Shown: positions 1-8,996, counted from the first letter of the stretch. The stretch: 64,000 nucleotides of DNA from Terriglobales bacterium (GCA_025462725.1 JAOAPE010000005.1:186001-250000); one strand, 5' to 3'. Notes: generated by a model from the sequence alone, not told the origin. Made by a program: numbers and translations.

Positions 1-139
1 TTAACACATCACTGTGACAGACTCCGCAAGCGAGCACGCGGATCCTTACTTGTCCTGCTGCCGGGTTCGGGATGTCCCGCTCGACGATCTCAATGTCCGC
101 TCCTGCCTTGGGTACGACTGCGGCTTTCATTCTTGCCAT
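1..139 (-). CDS. Zinc-dependent alcohol dehydrogenase, N-terminal part (runs off the window)
   Basis: The first 46 codons of a minus-strand gene are visible. They read MARMKAAVVPKAG and continue to RVLACGVCHSDVL at the edge. The GxCHSD motif, with Cys as a catalytic zinc ligand, is the GroES-like N-terminal signature of medium-chain zinc alcohol dehydrogenases. ATG at 139 has a GGAGAA ribosome site just upstream; a second ATG at 130 is possible. The rest (Rossmann domain and structural zinc lobe) lies outside the window, so substrate cannot be judged. Confidence 0.85.
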   Translation of the reverse strand, partial: MARMKAAVVPKAGADIEIVERDIPNPAAGQVRIRVLACGVCHSDVL

Positions 140-176
140 TGCATTTCTCCGCTCACGCTAAAGCCAAGTAAGTGTA

Positions 177-2303
177 CTAACTTCCGGTCCCGCTCAGGCT
201 TACCTTCTGAGGACTCGCGCCTCCGTCGTCAAAGATGCTGAGTGTTCCGGCCTTGCTTCCCTTCCCCGTGGGCTTGAAGCGGACTGATATCGAGCAATTC
301 GATCCCGGCGCGATTCCCGTGGATGCAGAGACACAATTGTTCGATTGCAAGAAGCTTGAACCGCTCATGCTCACGCTGGACACGTTTAACCTGACGCTGC
401 CTCGGTTCCACACTGTGATGGTTTGCGCGGCACTGGTTGTGCCAGTCCTCGTGGTTGGGAAGACGAGGCTTGTCGTTGATAGTGCAACAATCGTTCCGGT
501 TCCCATCAGCGAAACAGTCTGCGGACTCCCGGCGGCATTGTCGTTCACGGTCAACGTGCCCGTCCGTGTCCCAGCGGCAGTGGGAGTAAATTTCACGAAT
601 ATCGAACAGCTGCCCGAAGCAGCAAGGCTTGTACCGCAAGAATTCGTTTGCGAGAAGTTTCCCGAAGTCGCAATGCTGGCAATATTTAGTGGTGCAGTTC
701 CGGTATTTCTCAGCGTGACTGTTTGCGACCCGCTAGTCGTATTCACTAGTCGGGTGCTGAACGAAAGAGTCGTGGGTGAAACAGAAGCGTTGGGCTGAGC
801 TGTCCCGACAGAATACGCAACGGGATCTGACATGTGGTTCTGAATCGAAGGCAGTCCAACTGCTTGCACAAACAAGGTGTGATTCCCCTGTGAGAGATTC
901 AGGGTGCTCAAGTTGATCGAGTGCGTGCCGGATGCGAGCGTGCTCTTAGACGTCAGGTTCTGGCCATCAGTCGAATCGTAAACAATGTAGCCGCTGATCG
1001 TAGATTCACTTCCAGCGGTGGAAGAGAAGGTTGGATTCCACGACAGTGTGCTTCCAACCACTGTCGCGTTTAAACTGGAAACGCAGTTGTCGATTCCTGT
1101 CTCGACTTCCGTTCCCTCTTCGTAATCGTTCCAAGTAACAACTCCAAAGAATGGCAATTGATTACTCGTGCCGTAATTTGCATTGTTGGTTATCTGATTA
1201 AAAGTTTGGATCCAGGTATTCCCGCACTGCTGTCCATAGACACGTGGCGGAGTCGGCTTCCATGCGGCGTTAGTTTCATCGAATCCCTTCCACGCAGCTC
1301 CCCAAGTCAGCAAGCTGCTGTTGCTGCCGGTCACGGAAGTGTCATAGAAGTTGTCGAGGTAAGCGAGTCCGTAAGGATCAGAACTATCAGTGCCGTAACG
1401 ATTCACCCAGGCGAAGGCGCCATCGCTTTCAGTGTGTGTGAATCCTGGTGCATTTCGGAAGATGAATAACCCGTTTCCATGCGCATACGGCTGAACGTGC
1501 GCGCGAACGTTGCCCCAGATCTGTCCCCAATTCGGCACAGGATTAACGAAACACTCTTCGCAGAAGAAATAAAATACGACCGGGCGCCCGTCCGCTGAAG
1601 GCTGCTTCGTAACCTTATCCACCTTTAAATAGGCGGGAGCGGTGAAGTACTTCGCATTCATGTCATCCAAGTCATTCTCGATGGCAGTAGTGATGCAAGC
1701 AGTTTGATCAACACCGCCGCCATCCCGCGGACACTGCGTCCACTTGAATGAGCCGTCGTCTTCCATTAATGCAAACGTCAGCGGACATGCCGTCCCGCTG
1801 CATCGGGCATTGAGATCATCTCTAACCTTCTGAGTGACGCTGTCATAGAAATTCAGGTTGGCGCCGTAGGAATCTATGACTAGCCCGTCGAATCCGCGAC
1901 TCTTCATGTCGTCTATCTGCCCGTGGACAGTAGCTACATCATTCGAGTTGTAACCCACTTGGATGTGGCCGGTGCACATCGATCCACTGCCTGCAAATCC
2001 AGAGCCCGGAGTCATACAGAACCATGGTTCGAAATACGCAAACACCTTGGTTGAGCTTCCGGGATACAGCATGGAATGAATATTCATGCTGCTGACATTC
2101 CCGGGAGCAAGGTTGTATGTCCCGGATCCGGAACTGATCATGCTCGGCATAGCTGCCGCGCAATAGCTCGGCGAATTCGCTGCGCCACAAGCGGACGTGT
2201 TGTTGCTGGTCTCTTTGGTGAGCGTTGTTGTGGTTTGTGCTACGGAAAGGAAGGACAAGAAAAACAAAACGAACAGGAGAGAAGGAAATTTGAACGACTT
2301 CAC
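177..2303 (-). CDS. Secreted GH71/GH99-like glycoside hydrolase with FN3-like and two ASH (choice-of-anchor D) domains
   Basis: A large exported protein. The frame is open to an ATG at 2402, but GTG at 2303 is preferred because it places a classic signal peptide (VKSFKFPSLLFVLFF...SVAQ) at the very N terminus. Residues about 60-430 resemble the alpha/beta barrel of GH71/GH99-type endo-acting glycosidases: KVFAYFEPWF near the first strand, MKSRGFDGLVIDSYG (candidate catalytic or ligand Asp), and VVTWNDYEEGTEVE late in the barrel. A fibronectin-III-like segment follows. Two tandem roughly 100-residue beta-sandwich repeats (SPTTLSFSTRLV... and STTSLVFPTTRTG..., each ending GTLxxxDxxxxSPQxVSLxGTG) are ASPM/SPD-2/Hydin-type domains common in Acidobacteria. 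Probable role: extracellular polysaccharide cleavage with cell-surface or carbohydrate attachment by the C-terminal repeats. Substrate is unknown; alpha-1,3-glucan or alpha-mannan would be the family precedents. Confidence 0.75.
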   Translation of the reverse strand: MKSFKFPSLLFVLFFLSFLSVAQTTTTLTKETSNNTSACGAANSPSYCAAAMPSMISSGSGTYNLAPGNVSSMNIHSMLYPGSSTKVFAYFEPWFCMTPGSGFAGSGSMCTGHIQVGYNSNDVATVHGQIDDMKSRGFDGLVIDSYGANLNFYDSVTQKVRDDLNARCSGTACPLTFALMEDDGSFKWTQCPRDGGGVDQTACITTAIENDLDDMNAKYFTAPAYLKVDKVTKQPSADGRPVVFYFFCEECFVNPVPNWGQIWGNVRAHVQPYAHGNGLFIFRNAPGFTHTESDGAFAWVNRYGTDSSDPYGLAYLDNFYDTSVTGSNSSLLTWGAAWKGFDETNAAWKPTPPRVYGQQCGNTWIQTFNQITNNANYGTSNQLPFFGVVTWNDYEEGTEVETGIDNCVSSLNATVVGSTLSWNPTFSSTAGSESTISGYIVYDSTDGQNLTSKSTLASGTHSINLSTLNLSQGNHTLFVQAVGLPSIQNHMSDPVAYSVGTAQPNASVSPTTLSFSTRLVNTTSGSQTVTLRNTGTAPLNIASIATSGNFSQTNSCGTSLAASGSCSIFVKFTPTAAGTRTGTLTVNDNAAGSPQTVSLMGTGTIVALSTTSLVFPTTRTGTTSAAQTITVWNRGSVRLNVSSVSMSGSSFLQSNNCVSASTGIAPGSNCSISVRFKPTGKGSKAGTLSIFDDGGASPQKVSLSGTGS

Positions 2304-2453
2304 CGCGGGACCCCGAGATACGTGTTCGCCCACACTACGGGCGCAATCACGCACTAGCTTACCCTCGATAGTCAGGAGGTAAGCTGGATTTCCAGCGACC
2401 AAAACTACTTAACCCTTTGCACAACGCAAGTTGGCGCGCTCTGGCGCACGTCT

Positions 2454-2795
2454 CTATTGTTTAGGTTCCACAATGACTGCCGTTCCGTAGGCGAGTACCT
2501 CGGTCACTCCTTGCATCACCTCGGTCGCGTCGTATCTGGCTCCGATGATCGCGTTCGCTCCGAGTTGCGATGCGTGCTGGATCATGATCTCGAATGCCTC
2601 ACCTCGCGCCCGTTCGCACAATTCCGTAAGCAGACTGATATTGCCGCCTATGAGCGTCTGCAAACCCGCACCGATGGTGCCGATGATCGAACGTGAACGC
2701 ACAGTAATGCCGCGGACAACACCTAGATTCTTGGTAATGCGATATTCATCTAATTCAAATGCCGTCGTGACCATGTTGTGCGCAACTCTAGCCAT
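2454..2795 (-). CDS. YbjQ/UPF0145 family protein
   Basis: 113 residues, about the usual YbjQ length. It has the family hallmarks [41 protein letters not shown] and the C-terminal [15 protein letters not shown]. Members form ring-like pentamers and have been called heavy-metal-binding domains, but no biochemical role is firmly established. An AGGAG-type site precedes the ATG at 2795. It lies 15 bp after the neighbouring minus-strand basic-protein gene and may share its transcript. Confidence 0.85.
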   Translation of the reverse strand: MARVAHNMVTTAFELDEYRITKNLGVVRGITVRSRSIIGTIGAGLQTLIGGNISLLTELCERARGEAFEIMIQHASQLGANAIIGARYDATEVMQGVTEVLAYGTAVIVEPKQ

Positions 2796-2809
2796 TTCAC
2801 ACTCCTTCT

Positions 2810-2992
2810 CTAGTTACGTTCGGCATCTCTCAAAAGTTTTCCCAATGTGGATTTGTGCTTCGGCTTCTTACGCGTTTCTTTTGTCAGGTCTGGATCACGC
2901 CTGGTCGGCGGAACATTACCTACCACAGCGCGTGCCGCGGCTTTGACCGCTTTCACTGCCCGGAACGGCTTCGATTTTTTCTTCTTCGCCAT
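2810..2992 (-). CDS. Small lysine/arginine-rich protein
   Basis: A 60-residue protein starting [25 protein letters not shown] and ending [11 protein letters not shown]. The frame extends to 3028, but the ATG at 2992 gives the compact lysine-rich start typical of such proteins. It is strongly basic with no membrane segment, so nucleic-acid binding is plausible. Function is unknown. It sits immediately upstream of the YbjQ-like gene on the same strand. Confidence 0.5.
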   Translation of the reverse strand: MAKKKKSKPFRAVKAVKAAARAVVGNVPPTRRDPDLTKETRKKPKHKSTLGKLLRDAERN

Positions 2993-3095
2993 CAGGTCCC
3001 AATCATCCGGCATTGCCCGTGGTAGCAAAGATTATGCAATAATCGATTGCCTTGGACTACGCCTAAGTAGCCACACTGTTATCGAGAGATATTCA

Positions 3096-3371
3096 ATGGA
3101 AGAACGCGAATACTTTGACGAAAAAGAGCAGAAGAAACCGCATACGTTGAACTGCCCTCATTGCCAGCAGCCCGGCGAATATGAGATCAACTGGCTCGTG
3201 CGCACGAAGAAAAAGCAGTTGCCACCTCGCGCCGACGATCGTGACCGGGCCAAGTTCGCCAAAGCGAAGTCATACATGGTGCGCAAGGATGACCTTTTAA
3301 TGTGCAAGAACATGCGTTGCCGCAAGCGCTTCGAGATCGCTGGTGTGCAATCCGTTGCATTTCTGGAATAA
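3096..3371 (+). CDS. Small zinc-ribbon-like protein, unknown function
   Basis: 91 residues from the ATG at 3096, MEEREYFDEKEQKKPHTLNCPHCQQPGEYEINW. Two cysteine pairs, NCPHCQQPG near the N terminus and MCKNMRCRKRF near the C terminus, could form one zinc-binding ribbon. It is highly charged, with no signal peptide. The reading frame continues upstream, but the first part of that extension overlaps the basic-protein gene on the other strand and is not convincing. No named family recognised. Confidence 0.6.
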   Translation: MEEREYFDEKEQKKPHTLNCPHCQQPGEYEINWLVRTKKKQLPPRADDRDRAKFAKAKSYMVRKDDLLMCKNMRCRKRFEIAGVQSVAFLE

Positions 3372-3588
3372 GTTCGCCTAGCGCGCCTGCTGAGTTTCCG
3401 GGCAAATCCTGCGTAATCCTGTAATTCCTACATCGTTACTTTCGGACAATGTCCCACCCGTAAGTCTTAAAAATCCAGCTACTTACGTCAGAGTTCCTGA
3501 TGGCATGACGTTTGCACTTTCCATTCGCAAGGGCAGCACAGAAACAAGCAGCCCGGAAGTGAAACAAATGTCTCGAAAGGACTCTCAA

Positions 3589-4392
3589 ATGAAAAACAAC
3601 AAAGTATCTTCGTTGATTCTTACGTTAACGGCCAGCGCGGTTCTGGTCAGCGTTCCTGCCGTTGCCCAGATCGGAGGTGCTTTGGGCAGCACCCTTGGTG
3701 GTCGCGGACAGGCTCAGGCAAATCGCGGTGGACTGACTGGCGGACTCGGCCTTGACCACACATTGAATGGCAGCGCACAGCGCGGCGGCAGCGGATTGGG
3801 TCTGGGAACTGACTCAACTCTGAACGGTACGCTTGACGCGTCCGGTACTGGTGATCGCGTGGGCGAAACAGCGGCAAAGGCCAAAGGCAAGGTGAAGAAC
3901 ACCGCTGACACCACCGTTGACACGACGAAAGGCGCGGCGACTCGCGTGAAGGGTAAAGCAGATGGCGCAAAGGACAACGCGACGAACCTGCTGCAATCGA
4001 CGTCGGTCACCAGTTCAACCGAGACATCGTCTGACGCAAAGGCGAGCAGCAGCAAGGGCGACAAGTCCGCGTCAGGATCTCTGGGGCTTTTGAATTCAAC
4101 TGACGCCAACGCCGGCGGAAAACATGTATCTGCCGATTCAAACGCGAACGGCAAGGCTTCAGCTGATTCGAACGCGAGCGTGCCCAAGCCTGGATTGCTC
4201 GGCAGCACATCGAGCGCTTCTGCTGAAAACTCCAACGCCGGAGCGGCGAAGCTGCACGGTTTGAATCGCGCAGAGAGCCGCGTTGACAATCAAAACGCTC
4301 TCTCAGCGATGCAGCACACCAAACCTGTCCAAGTCAGCGCAACCGGAGAATCAAAATCCAGCGCGAACTCGAAGGTCGGACACAAGAAGTAG
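3589..4392 (+). CDS. Secreted Ala/Ser/Gly-rich hypothetical protein
   Basis: Starts MKNNKVSSLILTLTASAVLVSVPAVAQ, a clear signal peptide cleaved after AVAQ. The ATG at 3589 is preferred over 3505 or 3568 because AAAGGA lies 8 bp upstream and the n-region is short and lysine-bearing. The mature part is low-complexity: Gly-rich LGSTLGGRG segments, a lysine/threonine stretch (AKAKGKVKNTADTTVDTTKGAATRVKGKADGAKDN) resembling LEA-like or apolipoprotein-like repeats, then Ser/Ala/Asn-rich SADSNANGKAS repeats. No catalytic motif. Likely a disordered periplasmic or cell-surface protein, possibly stress-related; this is inference only. A strong terminator follows at 4418. Confidence 0.65.
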   Translation: MKNNKVSSLILTLTASAVLVSVPAVAQIGGALGSTLGGRGQAQANRGGLTGGLGLDHTLNGSAQRGGSGLGLGTDSTLNGTLDASGTGDRVGETAAKAKGKVKNTADTTVDTTKGAATRVKGKADGAKDNATNLLQSTSVTSSTETSSDAKASSSKGDKSASGSLGLLNSTDANAGGKHVSADSNANGKASADSNASVPKPGLLGSTSSASAENSNAGAAKLHGLNRAESRVDNQNALSAMQHTKPVQVSATGESKSSANSKVGHKK

Positions 4393-4417
4393 CTGAACAA
4401 GTCGTAATTGTTGCGGG

Positions 4418-4445
4418 AAAGGGCTGCTCACAGGCAGCCCTTTTT
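4418..4445 (+). terminator. Rho-independent terminator after the secreted Ala/Ser-rich gene
   Basis: Perfect 7-bp stem GGGCTGC / GCAGCCC with a 6-base loop, followed by TTTTT. It separates the secreted-protein gene from the ETF operon starting at 4534. Confidence 0.9.
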
Positions 4446-4533
4446 ATTTGCGAAAGCTGAACTCGCCTGCACACTGAGCCACCATTCATTTATACTTTCC
4501 AGTTTGCCTTCACTCGTTCCACTCGGACTATCT

Positions 4534-5304
4534 ATGAAGATTCTTGTATGCATGAAACAGGTGCCGCAGAAAGATGCGCCCCTGAAGCTCAACGAAACCG
4601 GCACATGGATTCGCGAGGACGTTTCCTACGAAGTCAATGAGCCTGACGCCTACGCCCTCGAAGAAGCGCTCCGGCAAAAAGAGAAGCACGGTGGCGAAGT
4701 CGTCGTAATCACAGCCGGCCCCGCGCGCTCACAACAAGTCTTGCGTGAAGGTCTCGCCAAAGGCGCTGACAGCGCGATTCATCTCGAAGATCCCGGCTTT
4801 GTTGGCCTCGACGCCTTCAACACCGCAAAAGCATTCGCCGCTGCAATCAAAGAAGAAAACTTTGATCTCATCTTCACCGGATTGCAGTCAGACGATTATG
4901 GATACGCCCAAACTGGAGTCGTACTCGCCGAAATTATGGGCTGGCCGCATGCCACCATCATCATGCAAATCGATAAACAGGACGGCGGAATCAAGGTGAA
5001 GCGCGAACTCGAAGCAGGATTCTTCCAGCATGTAGACATGCCGCTTCCCGCGGTGCTCACCATCCAATCCGGCATCAACAAACTTCGATACGCAACCCTC
5101 ATCGGCATCAAACAAGCCAAGAACAAGCCGCTGCGCAAAGTCACAATGGACGAAGTAAGGTCCTCGCTCGGCGACAACATGCAGAAGATTGAAAAACTCT
5201 ACATTCCGCAAAAGACAAAAAAGACCGAGATGCTAACCGGATCTCCCGCTGAGATCGCGAAACAATTAGTCGAAAAACTAAAGAACGAGGTAAGGGTGCT
5301 ATAG
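4534..5304 (+). CDS. etfB: Electron transfer flavoprotein subunit beta
   Basis: 256 residues from ATG 4534 (MKILVCMKQVPQKDAPLKLNETG). Family landmarks include the VNEPDAYALEEALRQKEKHGGEVVVITAGP block, DLIFTGLQSDDYGYAQTGVVLAEIMGWPHAT (AMP/FAD cleft) and the LPAVLTIQSGINKLRYATLIGIKQAK recognition-loop region. EtfB pairs with EtfA, encoded 0.4 kb downstream, to bind FAD and pass electrons from acyl-CoA or other dehydrogenases to the membrane quinone reductase encoded at 7279. First gene of the operon; a TATACT element near 4487 could be its -10 box. Confidence 0.96.
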   Translation: MKILVCMKQVPQKDAPLKLNETGTWIREDVSYEVNEPDAYALEEALRQKEKHGGEVVVITAGPARSQQVLREGLAKGADSAIHLEDPGFVGLDAFNTAKAFAAAIKEENFDLIFTGLQSDDYGYAQTGVVLAEIMGWPHATIIMQIDKQDGGIKVKRELEAGFFQHVDMPLPAVLTIQSGINKLRYATLIGIKQAKNKPLRKVTMDEVRSSLGDNMQKIEKLYIPQKTKKTEMLTGSPAEIAKQLVEKLKNEVRVL

Positions 5305-5368
5305 AGAGACACTGACAACTGATGTGCCTCCTGCCACTCTCTAATAAAGAGAAATACAGGAGGGCGAC

Positions 5369-5653
5369 ATGAGTGTTTACGATCCGGAACCGAAGGTTCC
5401 AGTCGGTGACCTGGGGCATGGGTTATCGCTGGGCGGCCTTTTGCTGGTGATTTGGGCGATTGTGATTTCGATTTGGATACCGCCCCGGCTTCGTACAGGA
5501 CATCTCGTCACGGACTCCATTTGGGTCCTTTTCATCGGCGGTATTGTGCTGATGATTTGGGGCCACTTCAGAAGGCGCACTGACACGGATGATTTTGACC
5601 ACGAAGAAGTACTAGAGAAGTCTGAAAGCACCAATCGGAGGGACGCAGCCTAG
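5369..5653 (+). CDS. Two-TM small membrane protein inside the ETF operon
   Basis: 94 residues, with a strong AGGAGG site 5 bp before ATG 5369. Two hydrophobic helices, LGGLLLVIWAIVISIWI (about 22-38) and SIWVLFIGGIVLMIWG (about 50-65), are joined by a basic loop. They are followed by an acidic cytosolic tail (RRRTDTDDFDHEEVLEKSE). It resembles the small DUF5670/lmo0937-like two-helix proteins, but I do not assign a family. Its place between etfB and etfA is unusual, because those two are normally adjacent. It could be a membrane anchor or assembly factor, or an unrelated insertion. Confidence 0.7.
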   Translation: MSVYDPEPKVPVGDLGHGLSLGGLLLVIWAIVISIWIPPRLRTGHLVTDSIWVLFIGGIVLMIWGHFRRRTDTDDFDHEEVLEKSESTNRRDAA

Positions 5654-5700
5654 CCGTCAAGCTTGCGCTTCCCTATCGAATCGAGGAAGCGGAAGAGATC

Positions 5701-6699
5701 ATGGCAGACACAATCCTAGTTGTTGTTGAACAGCGCGAAGGCAAGCTGAACCGCGTCTCCTATGAGACTCTCCGGGGCGCGCAATCCATCGCCGCTGAAA
5801 CCGGTTGGACGCTGGAAGCAGCCGTGCTCGGAAGCGGCGCAGTAGTCGGCGAAATCGCGAACGAGATTGCGAAATCGAAAGTTGCTAAAGTGTACGCGCT
5901 TGATTCCGCAACCTGCGTCAACTACACACCCGACGCATACGCGGCAGCTCTCAAGCAGTTCATCACTGACAAGAAACCAACCCTCGTGTTGATGCCGCAC
6001 ACCTATCAGGTCCGCGACTTCGCGCCCAAGCTCACCACCTCGCTAAACCGCACGCTGATTTCGGACGCAACGGGATATCGCAAAGACGGGGCAAAGCTTA
6101 TTTTCGTCCGCCAGATGTTCCAAGGCAAATTCGCCGCCGATGTCTCCTTCGCCGGCGAATCCCCATTTTTCGCCACGTTCCAGACCGGCGCTTTCCGCGG
6201 CGATCAAGTTGAGAATGGCTCCGCCGCAGCACCAGTTGAAAAAGTCATACTCGATGTTCCCGCAAGCGCCATCCGCAACAAGCCTCTCGACATCTTCAAG
6301 GAAGCCAAGCAAGCAGTCGATCTCACGCAAGCAGAGATCATCGTCTCCGTCGGACGCGGCATAAAGGAACAAAAGAACATCGAGCTCGTGCAACAACTCG
6401 CAACCGCGCTCGGGGGCGTGATCGCTGCATCGCGTCCAATCTGCGACTCTGGTTGGCTTCCCATGGATCGTCAGGTTGGTTCCTCCGGCCAGACGGTCGC
6501 GCCTAAGCTCTATCTGGCACTCGGCATCAGCGGAGCGATCCAACATATCGTCGGCATGAAAGGAGCCCGCTCGATCATCGCCATCAACAAGGATTCTGAG
6601 GCTCCCATCTTTGAGATCGCCGATATCGGCATTGTCGGCAACTTGTTTGAGATCGTCCCCCCGCTCATCGAAGAAGTGAAGAAGGCGAAGGGCGCGTAA
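5701..6699 (+). CDS. etfA: Electron transfer flavoprotein subunit alpha
   Basis: 332 residues, normal length, with a GGAAGAG site before ATG 5701. The C-terminal FAD domain has the diagnostic stretch IIVSVGRGIKEQKNIELVQQLATALGGVIAASRPICDSGWLPMDRQVGSSGQTVAPKLYLALGISGAIQHIVGM...IIAINKDSEAPIFEIADIGIVGNLFEIVP, which holds FAD through the RPxxDxGW, GxSGxxVxPxLYxAxGISGAxQH and INxDxxAPIF motifs. Forms the heterodimer with EtfB. Stops 1 bp before the next gene, so translation is probably coupled. Confidence 0.97.
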   Translation: MADTILVVVEQREGKLNRVSYETLRGAQSIAAETGWTLEAAVLGSGAVVGEIANEIAKSKVAKVYALDSATCVNYTPDAYAAALKQFITDKKPTLVLMPHTYQVRDFAPKLTTSLNRTLISDATGYRKDGAKLIFVRQMFQGKFAADVSFAGESPFFATFQTGAFRGDQVENGSAAAPVEKVILDVPASAIRNKPLDIFKEAKQAVDLTQAEIIVSVGRGIKEQKNIELVQQLATALGGVIAASRPICDSGWLPMDRQVGSSGQTVAPKLYLALGISGAIQHIVGMKGARSIIAINKDSEAPIFEIADIGIVGNLFEIVPPLIEEVKKAKGA

Positions 6700-6700
6700 C

Positions 6701-7276
6701 TTGGACGATGTTCTAATCCTCACTGTGCCCGGCCTCTGGAACTCCGGCCCCGGGCATTGGCAAACGTTGTGGGAAAAGTCTCTTCCGAATTGTAGGCGGA
6801 TTCAGCAATCTGAGTGGGCGTCGCCGCGCTGCGAAGATTGGATCGCCAACATCGATGCAGCTGTGAAGCACATTGGCGGAAGGCCGATTGTTTTTGCCGC
6901 CCACAGCGCTGGATGCCTAGCAGTCGCACATTGGGCGCAGAGTGATAAAAACCTCGTCGCCGGCGCCCTCTTGGTGGCGCCTTCTGATTCCGAGCGCGAA
7001 GGCTACCCCGAAGGCGCGAAGGGGTTCCGCCCTATACGACTTGGCAAGCTTCCCCTTCCTTCGATCGTCGTCACCAGCGACGACGACCCTTGGCTCACTG
7101 TAGACCGCGCGAAACTCTTTGCAGACGGTTGGGGCAGCCGATTCGTGAACATCGGATCCGGCGGACACATCAACGCTGACGCAGGATTCGGCCAGTGGCC
7201 GCAGGGACAACAACTCTTACAGGAACTGACTCAACAAGCACAGTTGACCTCAACAACTTCAAATCGGGGATATTAA
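6701..7276 (+). CDS. RBBP9/YdeN-type alpha/beta hydrolase
   Basis: 191 residues, the usual size for this serine-hydrolase family. LILTVPGLWNSGPGHWQTLWE carries the oxyanion-loop region with the family GxxxSGPxHWQ motif. Ser lies in the nucleophile elbow FAAHSAGCLAVAHWA, Asp in VVTSDDDPWLT and His in GSGGHINADAGFGQWPQG, so the catalytic triad is complete. The only in-frame start near the N terminus is TTG at 6701, right after the etfA stop, which implies reinitiation. Why a hydrolase belongs in an ETF operon is not evident from sequence. Confidence 0.85.
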   Translation: MDDVLILTVPGLWNSGPGHWQTLWEKSLPNCRRIQQSEWASPRCEDWIANIDAAVKHIGGRPIVFAAHSAGCLAVAHWAQSDKNLVAGALLVAPSDSEREGYPEGAKGFRPIRLGKLPLPSIVVTSDDDPWLTVDRAKLFADGWGSRFVNIGSGGHINADAGFGQWPQGQQLLQELTQQAQLTSTTSNRGY

Positions 7277-7278
7277 GC

Positions 7279-8994
7279 ATGATTCACTTTCGTCGACCGT
7301 TGCCTCAGATCGAACGACCACAGATGGAAGCCGATGTTGTGATAGTCGGCGGCGGTCCATCTGGCATGGCATGTGCGTTGCGTCTTTCGCAACTCATAGA
7401 CGACCACAACGCCAAGCACCCCGAATCGCAGCTCACGAAAGAAAACATCTACGTCCTCGAGAAATCGCGCGAGACCGCGCAGCATCTTCTCTCCGGCGCG
7501 CTGCTTGATCCCCGTTCTATGCGCGAGTTGCTTCCCGGATTCGAAAAGGAAGCGCCCATCGATGCTGAGGTGGTGAAGGAAGCCGTCTACTTCCTAACCG
7601 CAAAACGAAAGTTCAAGCTGCCCATCACTCCTCCACCACTGCGCGATCACGGCAACTATGTGATCTCGATCAACAAGTTTGTGAAGTGGATGGGAGAAAA
7701 AGTCGAAGCGGCGGGCATCACCGTCTTCAACGGATTCGCGGGCTCAGAGCTTCTAATCGAAGGCAATCGCGTGATCGGCGTCCGTACCGACGATAAGGGT
7801 ATCGACAAAGAAGGAAATCAGAAATCGAATTTCGAACCCGGCTATGATCTGAAAGCCAAGTGCGTGATTCTCGCCGAAGGCAGTCGCGGTTCGCTCACCA
7901 AACAACTCGTTGCAAGATTCAATCTTGACAAAGATCGCAATCCGCAGACCTATGGTGTGGGAGTGAAGGAATTGTGGGAGGTGCCCAACGGCCGCATTGC
8001 CAAAGGCCAGGTCATCTACACCATGGGATACCCTCTGACCACGCAAGAGTACGGCGGCGCGTGGATCTACGGCTCGAAGGACAACATCGTCTCGCTCGGC
8101 TATGTTACCGGCCTCGACTACCACGATCCTCGCGTCGATCCGCAGAAGATTCTGCAGCAATTCAAGAAGCATCCCTTCATCGCGCACTTGCTCGAAGGCG
8201 GAAAGATGATCCGCTATGGTGCCAAATCCTTGCCCTATGGCGGATGGTTTGCAGTACCGCCCGTTGCAGGCGACGGATGGATGATCCTCGGCGACTCTGC
8301 CGGATTCCTCAATTCGCAACGCCTCAAAGGAATCCACCTCGCGATTAAGAGTGGAATGCTCGCAGCGGAAACTGCTTTCGAGGCCACTACTAAGTCAGAC
8401 TTCTCAAAGCAGCAACTCAGCACCTACCAAACACGCGTCGACAACAGTTGGATTAAAGAAGAGCTATGGCCGGTGCGCAACTTCCATCAAGGATTTGAGC
8501 ACGGCATGCTCGAAGGAATGTTCCACGCGGGAGTACAACAGGTCACCGGCGGACGCGGCTTGTTCGAGCGCTATGAAAGCGTCCCCGGACACGAGCGCCT
8601 GCAGACCCTGAACACGCTCTCTCCTTCAGGCGACGACCGCGCGCACATGCTCGGCGCAGCTAAGGGTGACGGCAAACTCACATTCGACAAACTGACTGAC
8701 GTCTATCACTCCGGCACCAAGCACGAAGAAGATCAGCCCTCGCATCTCGTCGTGCATGACACTAACATTTGCGCTACACGATGCACGGTCGAATTCGGAA
8801 ACCCGTGCCAGAACTTTTGCCCTGCGAGTGTCTATGAGATGGAAGAAGCTGCGGATGTCCCCGGCGGCAAGCAGCTTCGCATCAACGCTTCTAACTGCGT
8901 CCACTGCAAGACCTGCGACATCATGGACCCGTACCAGATCATCACCTGGGTTCCGCCAGAGGGCGGCGGCGGTCCGAATTACGACGGCATGTAA
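7279..8994 (+). CDS. Electron transfer flavoprotein-ubiquinone oxidoreductase (ETF-QO)
   Basis: 571 residues from ATG 7279, 2 bp after the hydrolase stop. N-terminal FAD dinucleotide site: MEADVVIVGGGPSGMACALRL. FixC-like middle: PYGGWFAVPPVAGDGWMILGDSAGFLNSQRLKGIHLAIKSGMLAAE. C-terminal cluster domain carries the single [4Fe-4S] ligands, CPASVYEM and NCVHCKTCDIMDP. This is the membrane-associated acceptor that oxidises reduced EtfAB and reduces quinone. With etfB and etfA it completes a dehydrogenase-to-quinone electron path, fitting fatty- or amino-acid oxidation. The frame is open upstream to 7195 but that part overlaps the hydrolase gene. Confidence 0.96.
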   Translation: MIHFRRPLPQIERPQMEADVVIVGGGPSGMACALRLSQLIDDHNAKHPESQLTKENIYVLEKSRETAQHLLSGALLDPRSMRELLPGFEKEAPIDAEVVKEAVYFLTAKRKFKLPITPPPLRDHGNYVISINKFVKWMGEKVEAAGITVFNGFAGSELLIEGNRVIGVRTDDKGIDKEGNQKSNFEPGYDLKAKCVILAEGSRGSLTKQLVARFNLDKDRNPQTYGVGVKELWEVPNGRIAKGQVIYTMGYPLTTQEYGGAWIYGSKDNIVSLGYVTGLDYHDPRVDPQKILQQFKKHPFIAHLLEGGKMIRYGAKSLPYGGWFAVPPVAGDGWMILGDSAGFLNSQRLKGIHLAIKSGMLAAETAFEATTKSDFSKQQLSTYQTRVDNSWIKEELWPVRNFHQGFEHGMLEGMFHAGVQQVTGGRGLFERYESVPGHERLQTLNTLSPSGDDRAHMLGAAKGDGKLTFDKLTDVYHSGTKHEEDQPSHLVVHDTNICATRCTVEFGNPCQNFCPASVYEMEEAADVPGGKQLRINASNCVHCKTCDIMDPYQIITWVPPEGGGGPNYDGM

Positions 8995-8996
8995 CT

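Noticed and set aside
235-798. Plus-strand frame antisense to the glycosidase gene
   Set aside because: It lies wholly inside the ASH-domain part of the real minus-strand gene and has no motif or Shine-Dalgarno site; a shadow of biased codon use.
2300-2402. GTGTGGGCGAACACG segment ahead of the glycosidase as a possible riboswitch
   Set aside because: I could not match it to the conserved cores of cyclic di-GMP or other known riboswitches, and it overlaps the possible extended reading frame.
3714-4289. Minus-strand 191-codon frame opposite the secreted Ala/Ser-rich gene
   Set aside because: Antisense to a gene with a clear signal peptide, ribosome site and terminator; its composition is only the complement of low-complexity codons.
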